A stretch of 64,000 nucleotides of DNA, from assembly GCF_011759375.1 (NCBI RefSeq), contig NZ_JAARML010000002.1, positions 1,240,001 through 1,304,000 of the forward strand, written 5' to 3'. The translations under genes were made by a program, and so were the position numbers. Source of the DNA: Paraflavitalea devenefica. Its GTDB lineage: Bacteria; Bacteroidota; Bacteroidia; Chitinophagales; Chitinophagaceae. Each line of letters opens with the position of its first letter. Positions within the stretch are counted from its first letter, which is position 1. Below, piece by piece: positions 18,450-27,423 of this stretch. The notes below the pieces were generated by a model. That model was not told where the DNA came from. It worked only from the letters and a program-made list of their open reading frames with translations, and searched no databases.

Positions 18450-19373
18450 ATGCTTACAGCAAAGACACTGAAAGGCAACTGGGCCACCTTGTTACTGCCC
18501 ATCAATAAAGATGACAGCATAGATTATACAAGGCTGGCAGCAGAGATGGATATTATGATAGATGCCATGCCCGATGGAATTTACTCCAATGGCACAGCCG
18601 GTGAATTGCACAATCAAACAGAAGAGGAGTTTGACAAAATACAGGCATTGCTGGCAGACAAATGTCATGCAGAGGCAGTGCCTTTCCAGGTAGGTGTCAG
18701 CCATCCTTCGCCGCTGGTATCCCTGCAACGGATACAAAGAATGGTGGCATTGAAGCCGGCTGCCTTCCAGGTGATCCTGCCCGATTGGGTGACCACCGGC
18801 GCCGGAGAGCAGGAAAGCTTTCTGCAAAAGATGGCAGCGGCAGCAGGAGATATCCCCCTGGTGCTGTACAATCCACCCCATGCCAAAATGGTACTGCAGC
18901 CGGCCGACTTCAACCGGTTACAGCAGGCCGTTCCTTCCTTCATCGGTGTTAAAGTAGCTGGTGGCGATGCTGCCTGGTACAAGGCCATGCGGCCGTATGC
19001 GGATACCCTCTCGATATTTGTGCCGGGTCATTTCCTGGCTACGGGTGTGCAGGAAGGAGTGGCGTCCGGCGCTTATTCCAATGTGGCCTGCATCAGTCCG
19101 AAGGGTGCGCAGTGGTGGTGGCAACTAATGCAAACTGATCTTGCCCGGGCACTGGATGTGCAGCAAAGGATCTTACAGTTCTTTGATAGTTGTATCGTAC
19201 CTTATAAGCAGGCCGGTTATTCCAATCCGGCGCTGGATAAATTCTTAGCTGCTGTAGGCGGATGGGGCCCCGTTGGCACCCGCCTGCGCTGGCCCTATAA
19301 ATGGATTCCGGAAGAAGAGGTGGCCAAAGCAAGTGTAGTGTGTAAGGAATTGTTACCTGAATTTTTTGAGTAG
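18450..19373 (+). CDS. DapA/NanA superfamily aldolase, divergent
   Basis: 307 residues from the ATG at 18450 (the upstream TTG at 18372 lies in a repeat). It is a class I aldolase barrel with the Schiff-base lysine in IGVKVAGG (158), the catalytic tyrosine in LVLYNPPH (130), and a phosphate/carboxylate loop NGTAGE (47-52) instead of the GTNGEG or GTTGE of typical members. The family includes dihydrodipicolinate synthase, N-acetylneuraminate lyase and sugar-acid aldolases. Its place between two sialidases suggests a 2-keto-acid sugar substrate, but the altered loop argues against simple equivalence with the second enzyme at 20626. Confidence 0.8.
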   Translation: MLTAKTLKGNWATLLLPINKDDSIDYTRLAAEMDIMIDAMPDGIYSNGTAGELHNQTEEEFDKIQALLADKCHAEAVPFQVGVSHPSPLVSLQRIQRMVALKPAAFQVILPDWVTTGAGEQESFLQKMAAAAGDIPLVLYNPPHAKMVLQPADFNRLQQAVPSFIGVKVAGGDAAWYKAMRPYADTLSIFVPGHFLATGVQEGVASGAYSNVACISPKGAQWWWQLMQTDLARALDVQQRILQFFDSCIVPYKQAGYSNPALDKFLAAVGGWGPVGTRLRWPYKWIPEEEVAKASVVCKELLPEFFE

Positions 19374-19425
19374 CGAGTGGCTAGTGGCTAGTGGGGCGTA
19401 CTACTCGCCACTTACTACTAGCCCT
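19373..19425. repeat. Short-word intergenic repeat (TAGTGGC type)
   Basis: GAGTGGCTAGTGGCTAGTGG is followed by ACTCGCCACTTACTACTAGC, partly inverted. The same words recur at 21590-21650. It falsely extends the next frame to a GTG at 19391. Confidence 0.5.
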
Positions 19426-19438
19426 TAAGAAGTATATT

Positions 19439-20584
19439 ATGAAGTATATAGTCATATCTTTTTTATTAGTGGTCGGAGTTTACATCGGAAGTAGTTGCAA
19501 GACTGCAAAGGTATCTTCAGGAAGAGCAGTCCGAACAAGTATCGTATTCGAACCCGTGGCCGGTTCCTATGCCTCCATGCGTATTCCCGCCCTCGTGCTC
19601 ACCAAACAGGGCACGCTGCTAGCCTTCTGTGAAGGAAGGGTAGGCACTGCCAGCGACTGGGCCGAAATGGATATGCTCATGCGCCGTAGCACAGATGGTG
19701 GTAAAACCTGGGAACCGATGGTGGTGATAGCGCCCCGCCAGGGAATGATGCCTACCAGTAATGCCACGCCCATTGTAGATGCCAATGGTACCATTCACCT
19801 GCTGTACCAGCGCGGCTATGCCAATGCGTACTATACAAAGTCGGCCGATGATGGTAAAACCTGGAGTCCGGCTGTTGACATCACCTACGCTTTTGAAGCC
19901 TTTAAGCCGGAATACAACTGGCAGGTATTGGCGCCGGGGCCGGGTCATTCCATTCAACTGATAAATGGCCGTTTACTGGTGCCGGTATGGATCTGTGATC
20001 CCGCGAAATTAACCCCGCATAAAAGCCACTATCCTTCCCGGGTAGCTACCATTTACAGTGATGATACCGGCAGGACCTGGAAGCGTGGGGCCATCCTGCC
20101 CGATACCGGGATTAAGAATCCAAGCGAAACCATGGCCGTACAACTGGAAGATGGCCGCGTGATGTTGAACATCCGCCATTCCGGTGATAGTCACCGCCGG
20201 GGAGTCAGTTATAGTCCGGATGGCATCAGCGGGTGGACGGTACCTGTGTTGGATACTGCGCTGTATGAGCCGGTATGCATGGCTTCCATCATCCGGGTCA
20301 ATGATAAAGGCAGAAGCGCCTTGCTGTTCTCCAATCCCGATACCCGGCTGGCGCCCAAACCACCGCGCAAGAACCTGACGGTAAAGCTGAGCTATGATGA
20401 TGGACAGAACTGGCCCATTCAGCAAGTCATTGATACCAGCTTTGCCGGTTATTCCGATCTGGCAGTGGATAAGGAGGGCACCGTCTATTGCCTGTATGAA
20501 ACAAATACTGTAGGGCAGGGATGGAATTACAGCCTGGTGCTGAAGCGGTTTACGGTGGATTGGATAAAGAAGAGGAAGAAATAA
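19439..20584 (+). CDS. Sialidase/BNR-repeat lipoprotein (GH33-like), third copy
   Basis: 381 residues from the ATG at 19439, where a lipoprotein signal begins (MKYIVISFLLVVGVYIGSSC, Cys20). Motifs: MRIPAL (48-50 RIP), Asp boxes at 84-91, 135-142, 207-214 and 318-325, PSETMAV glutamate 230, LNIRH arginine 246, and tyrosine 338 in AGYSDL. All main sialidase residues are thus present, in a compact catalytic domain without the extra N-terminal domain of the second sialidase. It probably differs in linkage preference, or acts on released oligosaccharides. Confidence 0.87.
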   Translation: MKYIVISFLLVVGVYIGSSCKTAKVSSGRAVRTSIVFEPVAGSYASMRIPALVLTKQGTLLAFCEGRVGTASDWAEMDMLMRRSTDGGKTWEPMVVIAPRQGMMPTSNATPIVDANGTIHLLYQRGYANAYYTKSADDGKTWSPAVDITYAFEAFKPEYNWQVLAPGPGHSIQLINGRLLVPVWICDPAKLTPHKSHYPSRVATIYSDDTGRTWKRGAILPDTGIKNPSETMAVQLEDGRVMLNIRHSGDSHRRGVSYSPDGISGWTVPVLDTALYEPVCMASIIRVNDKGRSALLFSNPDTRLAPKPPRKNLTVKLSYDDGQNWPIQQVIDTSFAGYSDLAVDKEGTVYCLYETNTVGQGWNYSLVLKRFTVDWIKKRKK

Positions 20585-20625
20585 GCATTCAACTGGATAC
20601 AATTAAAGTATAAAATACAATAATC

Positions 20626-21570
20626 ATGATGAAAATTGAAGGATTGATCGCAGCGACGTTCGGTGCGTTTCATGAAGATGGATCATTAAACCTTGCCCCG
20701 ATCCCCGACCTTGTTGAAAAACTGATTAAGGATGGTGTAGCCGGTGTATTTATTTGTGGCACCAATGGTGAAGGCCCCAATCTTACCATTGAAGAACGCA
20801 TGGCCGTAGCAGAAGCCTATGTAAAAGCCGTTAATAAACGCATCCTGGTGCTGGTGCATGTAGGACATACCTCCATTGCAGAATCCCGTAAGCTGGCTGC
20901 CCATGCTGCCAGTATAGGCGCCGATGCTATTTCGGCAGTGGCGGCGTTCTACTTTAAGCCGGGCTCTGTGCAAAACCTGGTGAACAGTATGGCGCAGATA
21001 GCTGCTGCAGCGCCTTCTTTGCCTTTCTACTATTACCATGTGCCCGCCCTCACCGGCGTAGGCATGGATATGATTGATTTCCTTCGCCTGAGTGAAGGAG
21101 TAATACCCAACCTGGCAGGTATCAAATACACAGCCGCTACCATTTTTGAATACCAGGCCTGCCTTAACTACAAGAATGGCAAATACAATATCCTGTATGG
21201 CTATGATGAAATGCTGTTGAGTGCATTGGCTGTAGGGGCCGGTGGCGCTATCGGCAGTACCTATACTTTTGCAGCGCCCTTGTATTTAAAGGTGATCGAA
21301 TTGTTCCGGCAAGGCAATCAGCCGGCAGCGCAACAACTGCAACTGAAACTGGTGGAAATGGTGCGTTGCCTCCTGAAATATTCACCCATCCCGGCCCAGA
21401 AAGCCATTATGGAAATGCTGGGTTATTCACTGGGTCCCTGCCGTCTTCCCCTGGTAAGCCTTACCAAACAGGAAGCGGCAGCATTGAAAGTTTCCCTGCA
21501 GGAAGTGGGCTTCTTTGAAGAACTGGATAAACATTATGCGAAGAAATTAAGTGCTGTTGACGCTAAATAG
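20626..21570 (+). CDS. nanA: N-acetylneuraminate lyase
   Basis: 314 residues, cytosolic, normal length. The GTNGEG substrate loop (45-50), the tyrosine in YYYHVP (137) and the Schiff-base lysine in GIKYTA (167) are those of bona fide N-acetylneuraminate lyases. It splits Neu5Ac into N-acetylmannosamine and pyruvate. It lies 41 bases after the third sialidase and before the mutarotase-transporter fusion, as expected for the step after import. The epimerase, kinase and NagA/NagB steps needed afterwards are not in this window. Confidence 0.92.
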   Translation: MMKIEGLIAATFGAFHEDGSLNLAPIPDLVEKLIKDGVAGVFICGTNGEGPNLTIEERMAVAEAYVKAVNKRILVLVHVGHTSIAESRKLAAHAASIGADAISAVAAFYFKPGSVQNLVNSMAQIAAAAPSLPFYYYHVPALTGVGMDMIDFLRLSEGVIPNLAGIKYTAATIFEYQACLNYKNGKYNILYGYDEMLLSALAVGAGGAIGSTYTFAAPLYLKVIELFRQGNQPAAQQLQLKLVEMVRCLLKYSPIPAQKAIMEMLGYSLGPCRLPLVSLTKQEAAALKVSLQEVGFFEELDKHYAKKLSAVDAK

Positions 21571-21580
21571 AGAACAAATT

Positions 21581-21690
21581 AAAAGGCAAGTGGTAAGTGG
21601 CGAGTAACAAGTGACCTCCCACTAGCCATTCACCACTAGCCACTTGCTCTTTATTATATTATTCACGATTGACGATTGAGGATTCACGAT
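21581..21690. repeat. Short-word intergenic repeats
   Basis: AAGTGGTAAGTGGCGAGT words are followed by ACTAGCCATTCACCACTAGCC, then ATTCACGATTGACGATTGAGGATTCACGAT, in which ATTCACGAT occurs twice. No gene is seen. The TTG at 21676 that opens the next frame is part of this repeat. Confidence 0.5.
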
Positions 21691-24288
21691 ATGAAATACA
21701 GCTTACACATCTTATGCTGCCTGCTGATGGTATGGCCCATGCGATCACCGGCGCAGGATAATCATCCGCACCCTTCCTTTCTGAACTGGAGCCAGTTGCC
21801 GGCATTGCCGGGCACGCCCGGCCTGGCAGGGTGTTTTGCCGGCGTATCCAATGGAACCTTACTGGTGGCAGGCGGCGCCAACTTTCCCGATGGCGGTACG
21901 CCGTGGACAGGTAGCGCCAAAGTATGGCATAATAAAGTCTATGCACTGGAAAGCCCCACCGGTCAATGGAAAGAAGCAGGCATGCTTCCCCGGTCATTGG
22001 GTTATGGTGTATCTGTTACCTGGCGCGATGGTCTTATCTGTATGGGCGGCAGTGATGTGGCCAGGCATTATGCAGATGTGTTTATGCTGCGCTATACCAA
22101 TGGCCGCATTCAGACGGAGACCTTACCGGCATTGCCCCGGCCATTGGCCAATACCAGCGGTGTGCTCATAGGCGATGTGATTTACATAGCCGGTGGTACG
22201 GCAAGCCCAACTGCTACTGCTACGGAATCGGTGTGTTGGTCGCTCGATCTGTCTGCTCCTGAACAAAGCCGGCAATGGAAAACATTGCCTGCCTGGCCGG
22301 GACCTTCCCGCATGCTGGCGGTGGCCGGAGCGCTCGACGGCGCTTTCTACCTCATCAGCGGGGTAGAGCTGGTAAAAGGAAAGGAGGACTCCACGGCTCA
22401 CCGGGTATTCCTGAAAGATGCTTATCGGTATAGCCCTGCCAAAGGATGGGTACGCATTGCTGATGTACCCGAGCCGGTGGCGGCAGCACCCAGTCCGGCC
22501 TTTACTACCGGGCAGTCGCACCTGCTCGTATTTGGCGGCGATCATGGGCAGTACTTTGAACAGAATGCTATCCTGAAAGAAAAACACCCCGGCTTTTCTG
22601 ATAAAGTGTGGGGATATAATAACATTACCAATGCGTGGTCGGTAATGGATACTGTGTTGACCGCTAAGCAGCCCGATGCGGCGGCGCAACCCAATAACAG
22701 TGTATGGGCGCCGGTCACCACGCCTGCCGTGGTATGGAATGGCAGCCTGGTATTGCCTTCCGGCGAAGTGCGGCCGGCTGTAAGAACGCCCCGGGTGCTC
22801 ATGGCGACCCCGGTACAGCCGCCGGGCGCTTTTAAATTGCTGGACTGGATCATTGTAGGCATCTACTTCCTGCTGGTGATCGGTATCAGTGTCATCGTTT
22901 CCCGTAAGATGGAAAGCTCCACCAGCGATTTCTTCCTCGGTGGTGGTAAGATACCCTGGTGGGCGGCGGGACTCAGTATCTTTGGTTCCAAGCTCAGCGC
23001 CCTCACCTTTATTGCCATCCCCGCCAAAGCCTATGCTACCGACTGGGTATACCTGCTGAATAATATCATGATTGTGGCCGTAGCGCCCCTGATCGTTTAT
23101 TTCTACCTGCCGTATTTCCGGAAGATGCAGTTGACCAGTGTATATGAATACCTGCGCATCCGCTTTAACCAACGGGTGAAATTATTGGGCAGTCTTACGT
23201 TTGTACTGTTCCAGGTAAGCCGCCTGGGTATTGTTATTTACCTGCCTGCACTGGTATTGAGTGCCGTTACCGGTATCAACATCTTTGTGTGCATCATTGG
23301 TATCACCGTTATTACTACTGCTTACAGTGTATCGGGTGGGATAGAGGCCGTGGTGTGGACAGAGGTCATGCAGGTAGTGGTACTGTTGGGCGGTGCGCTC
23401 ATGGCGCTCGTCTTTATGGCCAATTCCCTGCCGGGCGGCTTTGGGCAGTTGTTTACCGAAGCAGCGGAGAACAATAAATTCCGGATGGCCATTATGAAGG
23501 GCAATATCACGGAACCGGTATTGTGGGTGGTGCTGGTGGGTGGTTTCCTCACACAGTTGGTTACCTATTCATCAGACCAGGTAGTGGTGCAGCGCTACCT
23601 CACCACGCCTACCGAAAAGGAAGCCCGCAAATCTATTTATACTAATGCGCTGCTGGTGATCCCTGCATCACTCATCTTCTTCTGTGTAGGTACGGCCTTA
23701 TGGGTATTCTTCAAACATAATCCTGCGGCGCTGAATCCACATGGACGTATTGATGATATATTCCCCTGGTATATTTCCAACCAGTTGCCTTCGGGGCTGG
23801 CCGGACTGGTCATTGCCGGCCTGTTTGCCGCCACTATGTCTACCATCAGTTCCAGTATGAATTCCATTGCTACGGTAGTCACTACCGACTTTTACCAATA
23901 CCTGAAACCTGCCAGCACCGACCGGCAGCGGTTTGCCTTTGCACGCCGTACCACGGTGGTATTGGGAGGGCTTGGTTTCCTCATTGCCATCTACATGGTA
24001 TACCTCAGCAATGCTTCTATATGGGATCAATACCTCAAGATCATTGGTCTGTTTGGCGGTTGCCTCGCGGGCATGTTTGTGGCCGGTATCTTCTTCCCAC
24101 GTATCAACAGCATGGGTATCTTTATTGGTTTTATCATCAGTGCTATCTGTCTCTTCTTTGTACAGGCGGCCAATATCATCAGCTTTTTCCTCTACCCCGC
24201 GGTAGCGGTGCTGGTGTGCGTGCTGGTGGGATATGTGAGTAGTTTGATATGGAAGGAGAAGGCTGGAAGTCTGAGGCCTGAGGTCTGA
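21691..24288 (+). CDS. Fusion of Kelch N-acetylneuraminate mutarotase (NanM-like) and sodium:solute symporter
   Basis: 865 residues from the ATG at 21691. A signal peptide (1-20) is followed by a Kelch beta-propeller (about 25-370) of the cyclically permuted mutarotase type. It has repeated GGxNFPDGG, YIAGGTAS, YLISGV and LLVFGGDHG blades, close to NanM/YjhT, which speeds alpha/beta conversion of sialic acid in the periplasm. From about 380, LLDWIIVGIYFLLVIG begins a full SSS-family symporter (about 13 membrane segments), with FFLGGGKIPWWAAGLS and the typical SSSMNSIATVV stretch. The propeller would face the periplasm and feed the right anomer to the transporter. The reading frame is intact with no frameshift. 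It is the last gene of the operon. Confidence 0.9.
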   Translation: MKYSLHILCCLLMVWPMRSPAQDNHPHPSFLNWSQLPALPGTPGLAGCFAGVSNGTLLVAGGANFPDGGTPWTGSAKVWHNKVYALESPTGQWKEAGMLPRSLGYGVSVTWRDGLICMGGSDVARHYADVFMLRYTNGRIQTETLPALPRPLANTSGVLIGDVIYIAGGTASPTATATESVCWSLDLSAPEQSRQWKTLPAWPGPSRMLAVAGALDGAFYLISGVELVKGKEDSTAHRVFLKDAYRYSPAKGWVRIADVPEPVAAAPSPAFTTGQSHLLVFGGDHGQYFEQNAILKEKHPGFSDKVWGYNNITNAWSVMDTVLTAKQPDAAAQPNNSVWAPVTTPAVVWNGSLVLPSGEVRPAVRTPRVLMATPVQPPGAFKLLDWIIVGIYFLLVIGISVIVSRKMESSTSDFFLGGGKIPWWAAGLSIFGSKLSALTFIAIPAKAYATDWVYLLNNIMIVAVAPLIVYFYLPYFRKMQLTSVYEYLRIRFNQRVKLLGSLTFVLFQVSRLGIVIYLPALVLSAVTGINIFVCIIGITVITTAYSVSGGIEAVVWTEVMQVVVLLGGALMALVFMANSLPGGFGQLFTEAAENNKFRMAIMKGNITEPVLWVVLVGGFLTQLVTYSSDQVVVQRYLTTPTEKEARKSIYTNALLVIPASLIFFCVGTALWVFFKHNPAALNPHGRIDDIFPWYISNQLPSGLAGLVIAGLFAATMSTISSSMNSIATVVTTDFYQYLKPASTDRQRFAFARRTTVVLGGLGFLIAIYMVYLSNASIWDQYLKIIGLFGGCLAGMFVAGIFFPRINSMGIFIGFIISAICLFFVQAANIISFFLYPAVAVLVCVLVGYVSSLIWKEKAGSLRPEV

Positions 24289-24312
24289 AGCTGGAAGTCG
24301 GCAATTTAATTT

Positions 24313-24359
24313 GAAGTCTGAAATCAGCGGTGCTCTTCCGACCTCTGATTTCAGACTTC
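24313..24359. terminator. Bidirectional terminator between convergent genes
   Basis: GAAGTCTGAAATCAG (24313-24327) and CTGATTTCAGACTTC (24345-24359) form a perfect 15-bp stem, followed by a T-rich tail on the + strand and preceded by A/T-rich sequence. It is built from the same GAAGTCTGA words that litter 24260-24300. It separates the transporter gene from the leftward lipoprotein gene. Confidence 0.7.
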
Positions 24360-24364
24360 TGATT

Positions 24365-24805
24365 TTATTTCTTAAACTCCAGCAGGTGTTCCACATCGCT
24401 GGTGCCGTCGTCGTAATAGCCGGTAGTGCGGAGTTCCGTGTTGGTAAACTTTGTAATGTTGTAATCGAGCCCGTCAATCCTAAGCAGGGATTCACTGACA
24501 AGCTCATAAGGCAAGGTGTCGCGCTGTATCTCATCATCATCTTTTACCGCTTCATAGACCATACCATTTGTTCTGAATTCCAGGGTAAATATGCCTACCG
24601 GGATATTCCGGCCAGTGGAATCCTTAAAGGCGCCGGTATTATATTCGTAGGTCTTTTCCGATTCTTTTACCAGGTTCCATTTACCGAGTATACGCTCTGC
24701 CGGTGGTTTCAATGCATCTTCATCTTTGTCTTTCTTACAGGAAAATAATACGGTAAGGGCCGTCAGGCCGATCAGGGAATAGCGCATAAGGGTGGTGTTT
24801 TTCAT
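24365..24805 (-). CDS. Lipocalin-like lipoprotein
   Basis: 146 residues from the ATG at 24805; the longer frame to 24919 overlaps the neighbouring gene and lacks a sensible leader. Lipoprotein signal MKNTTLMRYSLIGLTALTVLFSC, then a Lys/Asp-rich linker and RILGKWNLVKESEKTYEY. The GKW motif and the following beta-strand pattern are typical of the small lipocalin-like (DUF4923/5004-style) proteins of Bacteroidetes. Probable outer-membrane or periplasmic location; ligand unknown. Confidence 0.75.
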   Translation of the reverse strand: MKNTTLMRYSLIGLTALTVLFSCKKDKDEDALKPPAERILGKWNLVKESEKTYEYNTGAFKDSTGRNIPVGIFTLEFRTNGMVYEAVKDDDEIQRDTLPYELVSESLLRIDGLDYNITKFTNTELRTTGYYDDGTSDVEHLLEFKK

Positions 24806-24899
24806 GTGGTTTTTATTTCGCTGTAAAATAGAAGAAAGTTTCGGGTATTCAAAGAGGGGAATACCGTTCTGACAAACGGGTTGATTAGCAGGGATTTCC

Positions 24900-26378
24900 T
24901 TAGCGTGCTGTCGCCCCAATCACCCCCAACACATACTCCATCACCGCATCCCGGTTCGTAATAAAATCCTGTTGGGAGGACGTAATGGTCTTATCCGGAA
25001 TGATGCCTGCGCCAAAGGGGATTTCGCTTTTGTTGGTTACATATTGCAGCAGGTCTACCACGCTGAAGGAAAAATTGATATGCGTATGCGGTAGCTGGTA
25101 GGCTACTTTGTCGTGCCCGGTATGGCCATAATAGCCGCCCATACTTTCTTCACCGGTCACCGTAGCATAGCCTTCACTCTTGACCATACTGGCAAAAAGC
25201 GAGGCGGCAGAAGCCACGGCCGGGCCAATGAGCAAATACAATTTGCCTTTGAAAGCCAGGCTGTCCGGTTGCCAGAAGCGGTTATAATCCGGGTTCTGGT
25301 AATACCTGCCATCTTTTAGTTGATTGTGCTCCAGGTGAAAGTTCTCTTCCGTATCAGGGATCTCCGTGCTGTCATCCGTGTAATAATATTCCTTATAAGG
25401 CATGTCCTGGAATATTGTAAAGGCTGCTTTGTTCTCTTTAAACGGCTGGCGGGCCAGGTAAGAAAACGTAAGCAGGTCATTGGGATCATCACCGCCACCA
25501 TTCTTACGGATGTCAATCACCAGGTGTTGAATATTCTTTTCCCGCAGGGTGGTAAAACATTGCCGCAGGAACTGCTTATAGGTCGCATGCTTTTTCGATT
25601 TCGGGCCGCCCAGCGCGAAAGTATTCACGGTGAGGATGGCTGCATCCAGACTGTCTATCAGCCGGAAATCATACCGGTCATCCAGCAGGGTATCCAGTGA
25701 CAGGGAATGCCTTTTCCTGTTCAGCAATACATAATCCTTGTACTTTACTGCAGGCAGTATGACTGTTGTTGTTGTGGACGCTTGAAAAGGTTGGTATACG
25801 ATCCGGAACTGTTGGACAGGGCCAAACTCATACCGGTAAAATAAAGGAAACCTGGAACCAATACCCAAAAGCTTACCGGTTATATTGTGGCCATCGGTTG
25901 TATAATATTTATACAGGCGCGGCAGGATAGATGATACAGGCAATCCATTAATGGACAGGATGGCAGCGCCCGCCGGTATCTTTTGCCCGTCTGTATTTAC
26001 CAGCAACTTATTGTTCACCACCTTCACAGGATAGGGGAAGAAGGCGGTTCGGGTGTTCATGCTATCCAGGTAATCATCGGGCAGCGCAATATCATCGTGC
26101 AGGCTGCCTATATACGATAGGATAGAAGAAAGGTATTGGTAAAATTGCTCCAGGCTGGTGTTGTGGGTGATCTGCCGGCGGTAATGGGCAAATACACTGT
26201 CTACCTGTTGCTTTGAATGATATTTGTACAAACCGGCATGGGCTTTCTCCAGTATATGTTGATACAGGGTAAGATCGGCTGCCAGCGCTGCTTTGCCTGG
26301 GACAGGACGTGTAGCCTTTTGGGAAAATAACGGTGAACTAATAATAACGAAGGTAAGGACCAGGAAAATTGGCTGCAT
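24900..26378 (-). CDS. Secreted S41-family (C-terminal-processing-like) peptidase
   Basis: 492 residues from the ATG at 26378, where the signal peptide starts (MQPIFLVLTFVIISSPLFSQ). The N-terminal helical cap and a PDZ-like stretch (AAILSINGLPVSSILP) precede the peptidase S41 core: IQHLVIDIRKNGGGDDPND strand-loop, KGKLYLLIGPAVASAAS with the probable nucleophile serine in VASAAS, and SMGGYYGHTG. Such proteins are periplasmic or surface serine peptidases. Substrate unknown. It lies 94 bases before the lipoprotein gene start on the same strand. Confidence 0.85.
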   Translation of the reverse strand: MQPIFLVLTFVIISSPLFSQKATRPVPGKAALAADLTLYQHILEKAHAGLYKYHSKQQVDSVFAHYRRQITHNTSLEQFYQYLSSILSYIGSLHDDIALPDDYLDSMNTRTAFFPYPVKVVNNKLLVNTDGQKIPAGAAILSINGLPVSSILPRLYKYYTTDGHNITGKLLGIGSRFPLFYRYEFGPVQQFRIVYQPFQASTTTTVILPAVKYKDYVLLNRKRHSLSLDTLLDDRYDFRLIDSLDAAILTVNTFALGGPKSKKHATYKQFLRQCFTTLREKNIQHLVIDIRKNGGGDDPNDLLTFSYLARQPFKENKAAFTIFQDMPYKEYYYTDDSTEIPDTEENFHLEHNQLKDGRYYQNPDYNRFWQPDSLAFKGKLYLLIGPAVASAASLFASMVKSEGYATVTGEESMGGYYGHTGHDKVAYQLPHTHINFSFSVVDLLQYVTNKSEIPFGAGIIPDKTITSSQQDFITNRDAVMEYVLGVIGATAR

Positions 26379-26447
26379 GGCTTCATCCGGCAGTGGTTGT
26401 ACGCTGCTGCCGGGAGCCAATATACGATCTTCCCGGTGGTTACTACG

Positions 26448-27359
26448 CTATTTTTGTTTGGTCTCGTGGAGAATATTGCCACCCCGGTCATATTGCCTCG
26501 ACAGGATAACCCTGCCATAGGTATCATAAATAATTTCGGATTGCGGTTGTATCCTGCGATAAACAGTCCTGAGCGAATCTTCATTGGGATGTCTAAACAG
26601 GTCAAGCCGGAAGGATGGCGAATTTTTAGTCGTGGTGGTATCATAATAATACCTGGTTACATTACAATGTTGTCCTTTGCTATAATAGCTTTCATGTTCA
26701 AGTTGTCCGGAAGGATAAAACCATTCGGTTTTGCCATCCAGGGAATCATGGATGTAGGTTTCCCGGCCCCGCAAGGTCCCATTGGGATACCAGATCTTTC
26801 GTGCACCCTGTAATTGCCCGTTGCGGTAAGTTTCTTCTATTTCCAGTTGCCCGTTGGGGTAATATTCAAGCCGGGTTTCGTTGGCAAACTTCTTTTCAGG
26901 ATGCTCATACAGCTTTCTTAGTCGCTGCAATAAGTTCAAGCCCCTGCCGTATTTCCAGTCCCGCTGGCCATCAGCATTCCTGTATTGCGCATTCCTGTCA
27001 CAGGCATGAATACGCATCTTGCCGTCTTTTAACTTTCCGAATAATATCCATTCTTCTCCTTTGGTCATACCTATGTAGCAGGAGGTATGCCTCGTATCGT
27101 CTATCACCTGTTCCACCGCCTTGCCTTGAAACAGTTCAATGATGTTCAAACTAATTAACCCCATGGTGTGAGAGGGGGAGGGAGCGCCTGCTGCAGGTTC
27201 ATAATCCTTGTCATCAGTAATTTTTATGTATGCTATTAAATCGTAGTCTTTTAATTGGGCTAAACTGTCGGTGGTCAATATGTCCATGCAAATGCAGGCC
27301 TGCAGGTGGTTGATGCCTGCCACCGATGTTAACAGCAGCAGGGCTATGATTTTTTTCAT
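26448..27359 (-). CDS. Secreted YwqK/MORN_2-repeat protein
   Basis: 303 residues with a signal peptide (1-22, ending HLQA) and a cysteine pair CICM at the mature N-terminus. The first half (about 23-150) has a tissue-inhibitor-like secreted domain feel. The second half carries repeated YYPNGQLEIEETYRNGQ, WYPNGTLRGRETY and FYPSGQLEHESYY units, the MORN_2 repeats found in YwqK-type proteins. The family is often labelled antitoxin by homology, but this exported form has no toxin beside it. Function unknown. Confidence 0.75.
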   Translation of the reverse strand: MKKIIALLLLTSVAGINHLQACICMDILTTDSLAQLKDYDLIAYIKITDDKDYEPAAGAPSPSHTMGLISLNIIELFQGKAVEQVIDDTRHTSCYIGMTKGEEWILFGKLKDGKMRIHACDRNAQYRNADGQRDWKYGRGLNLLQRLRKLYEHPEKKFANETRLEYYPNGQLEIEETYRNGQLQGARKIWYPNGTLRGRETYIHDSLDGKTEWFYPSGQLEHESYYSKGQHCNVTRYYYDTTTTKNSPSFRLDLFRHPNEDSLRTVYRRIQPQSEIIYDTYGRVILSRQYDRGGNILHETKQK

Positions 27360-27423
27360 ATATGTAGGCGGCGTTTAGGTATGGCCTATATTCAGATGCC
27401 TGCAGATGCCGGATTACATACAC

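Noticed and set aside
22123..23172. 349-residue minus-strand frame
   Set aside because: Antisense to the mutarotase-symporter fusion. Its composition is unlike a real protein.
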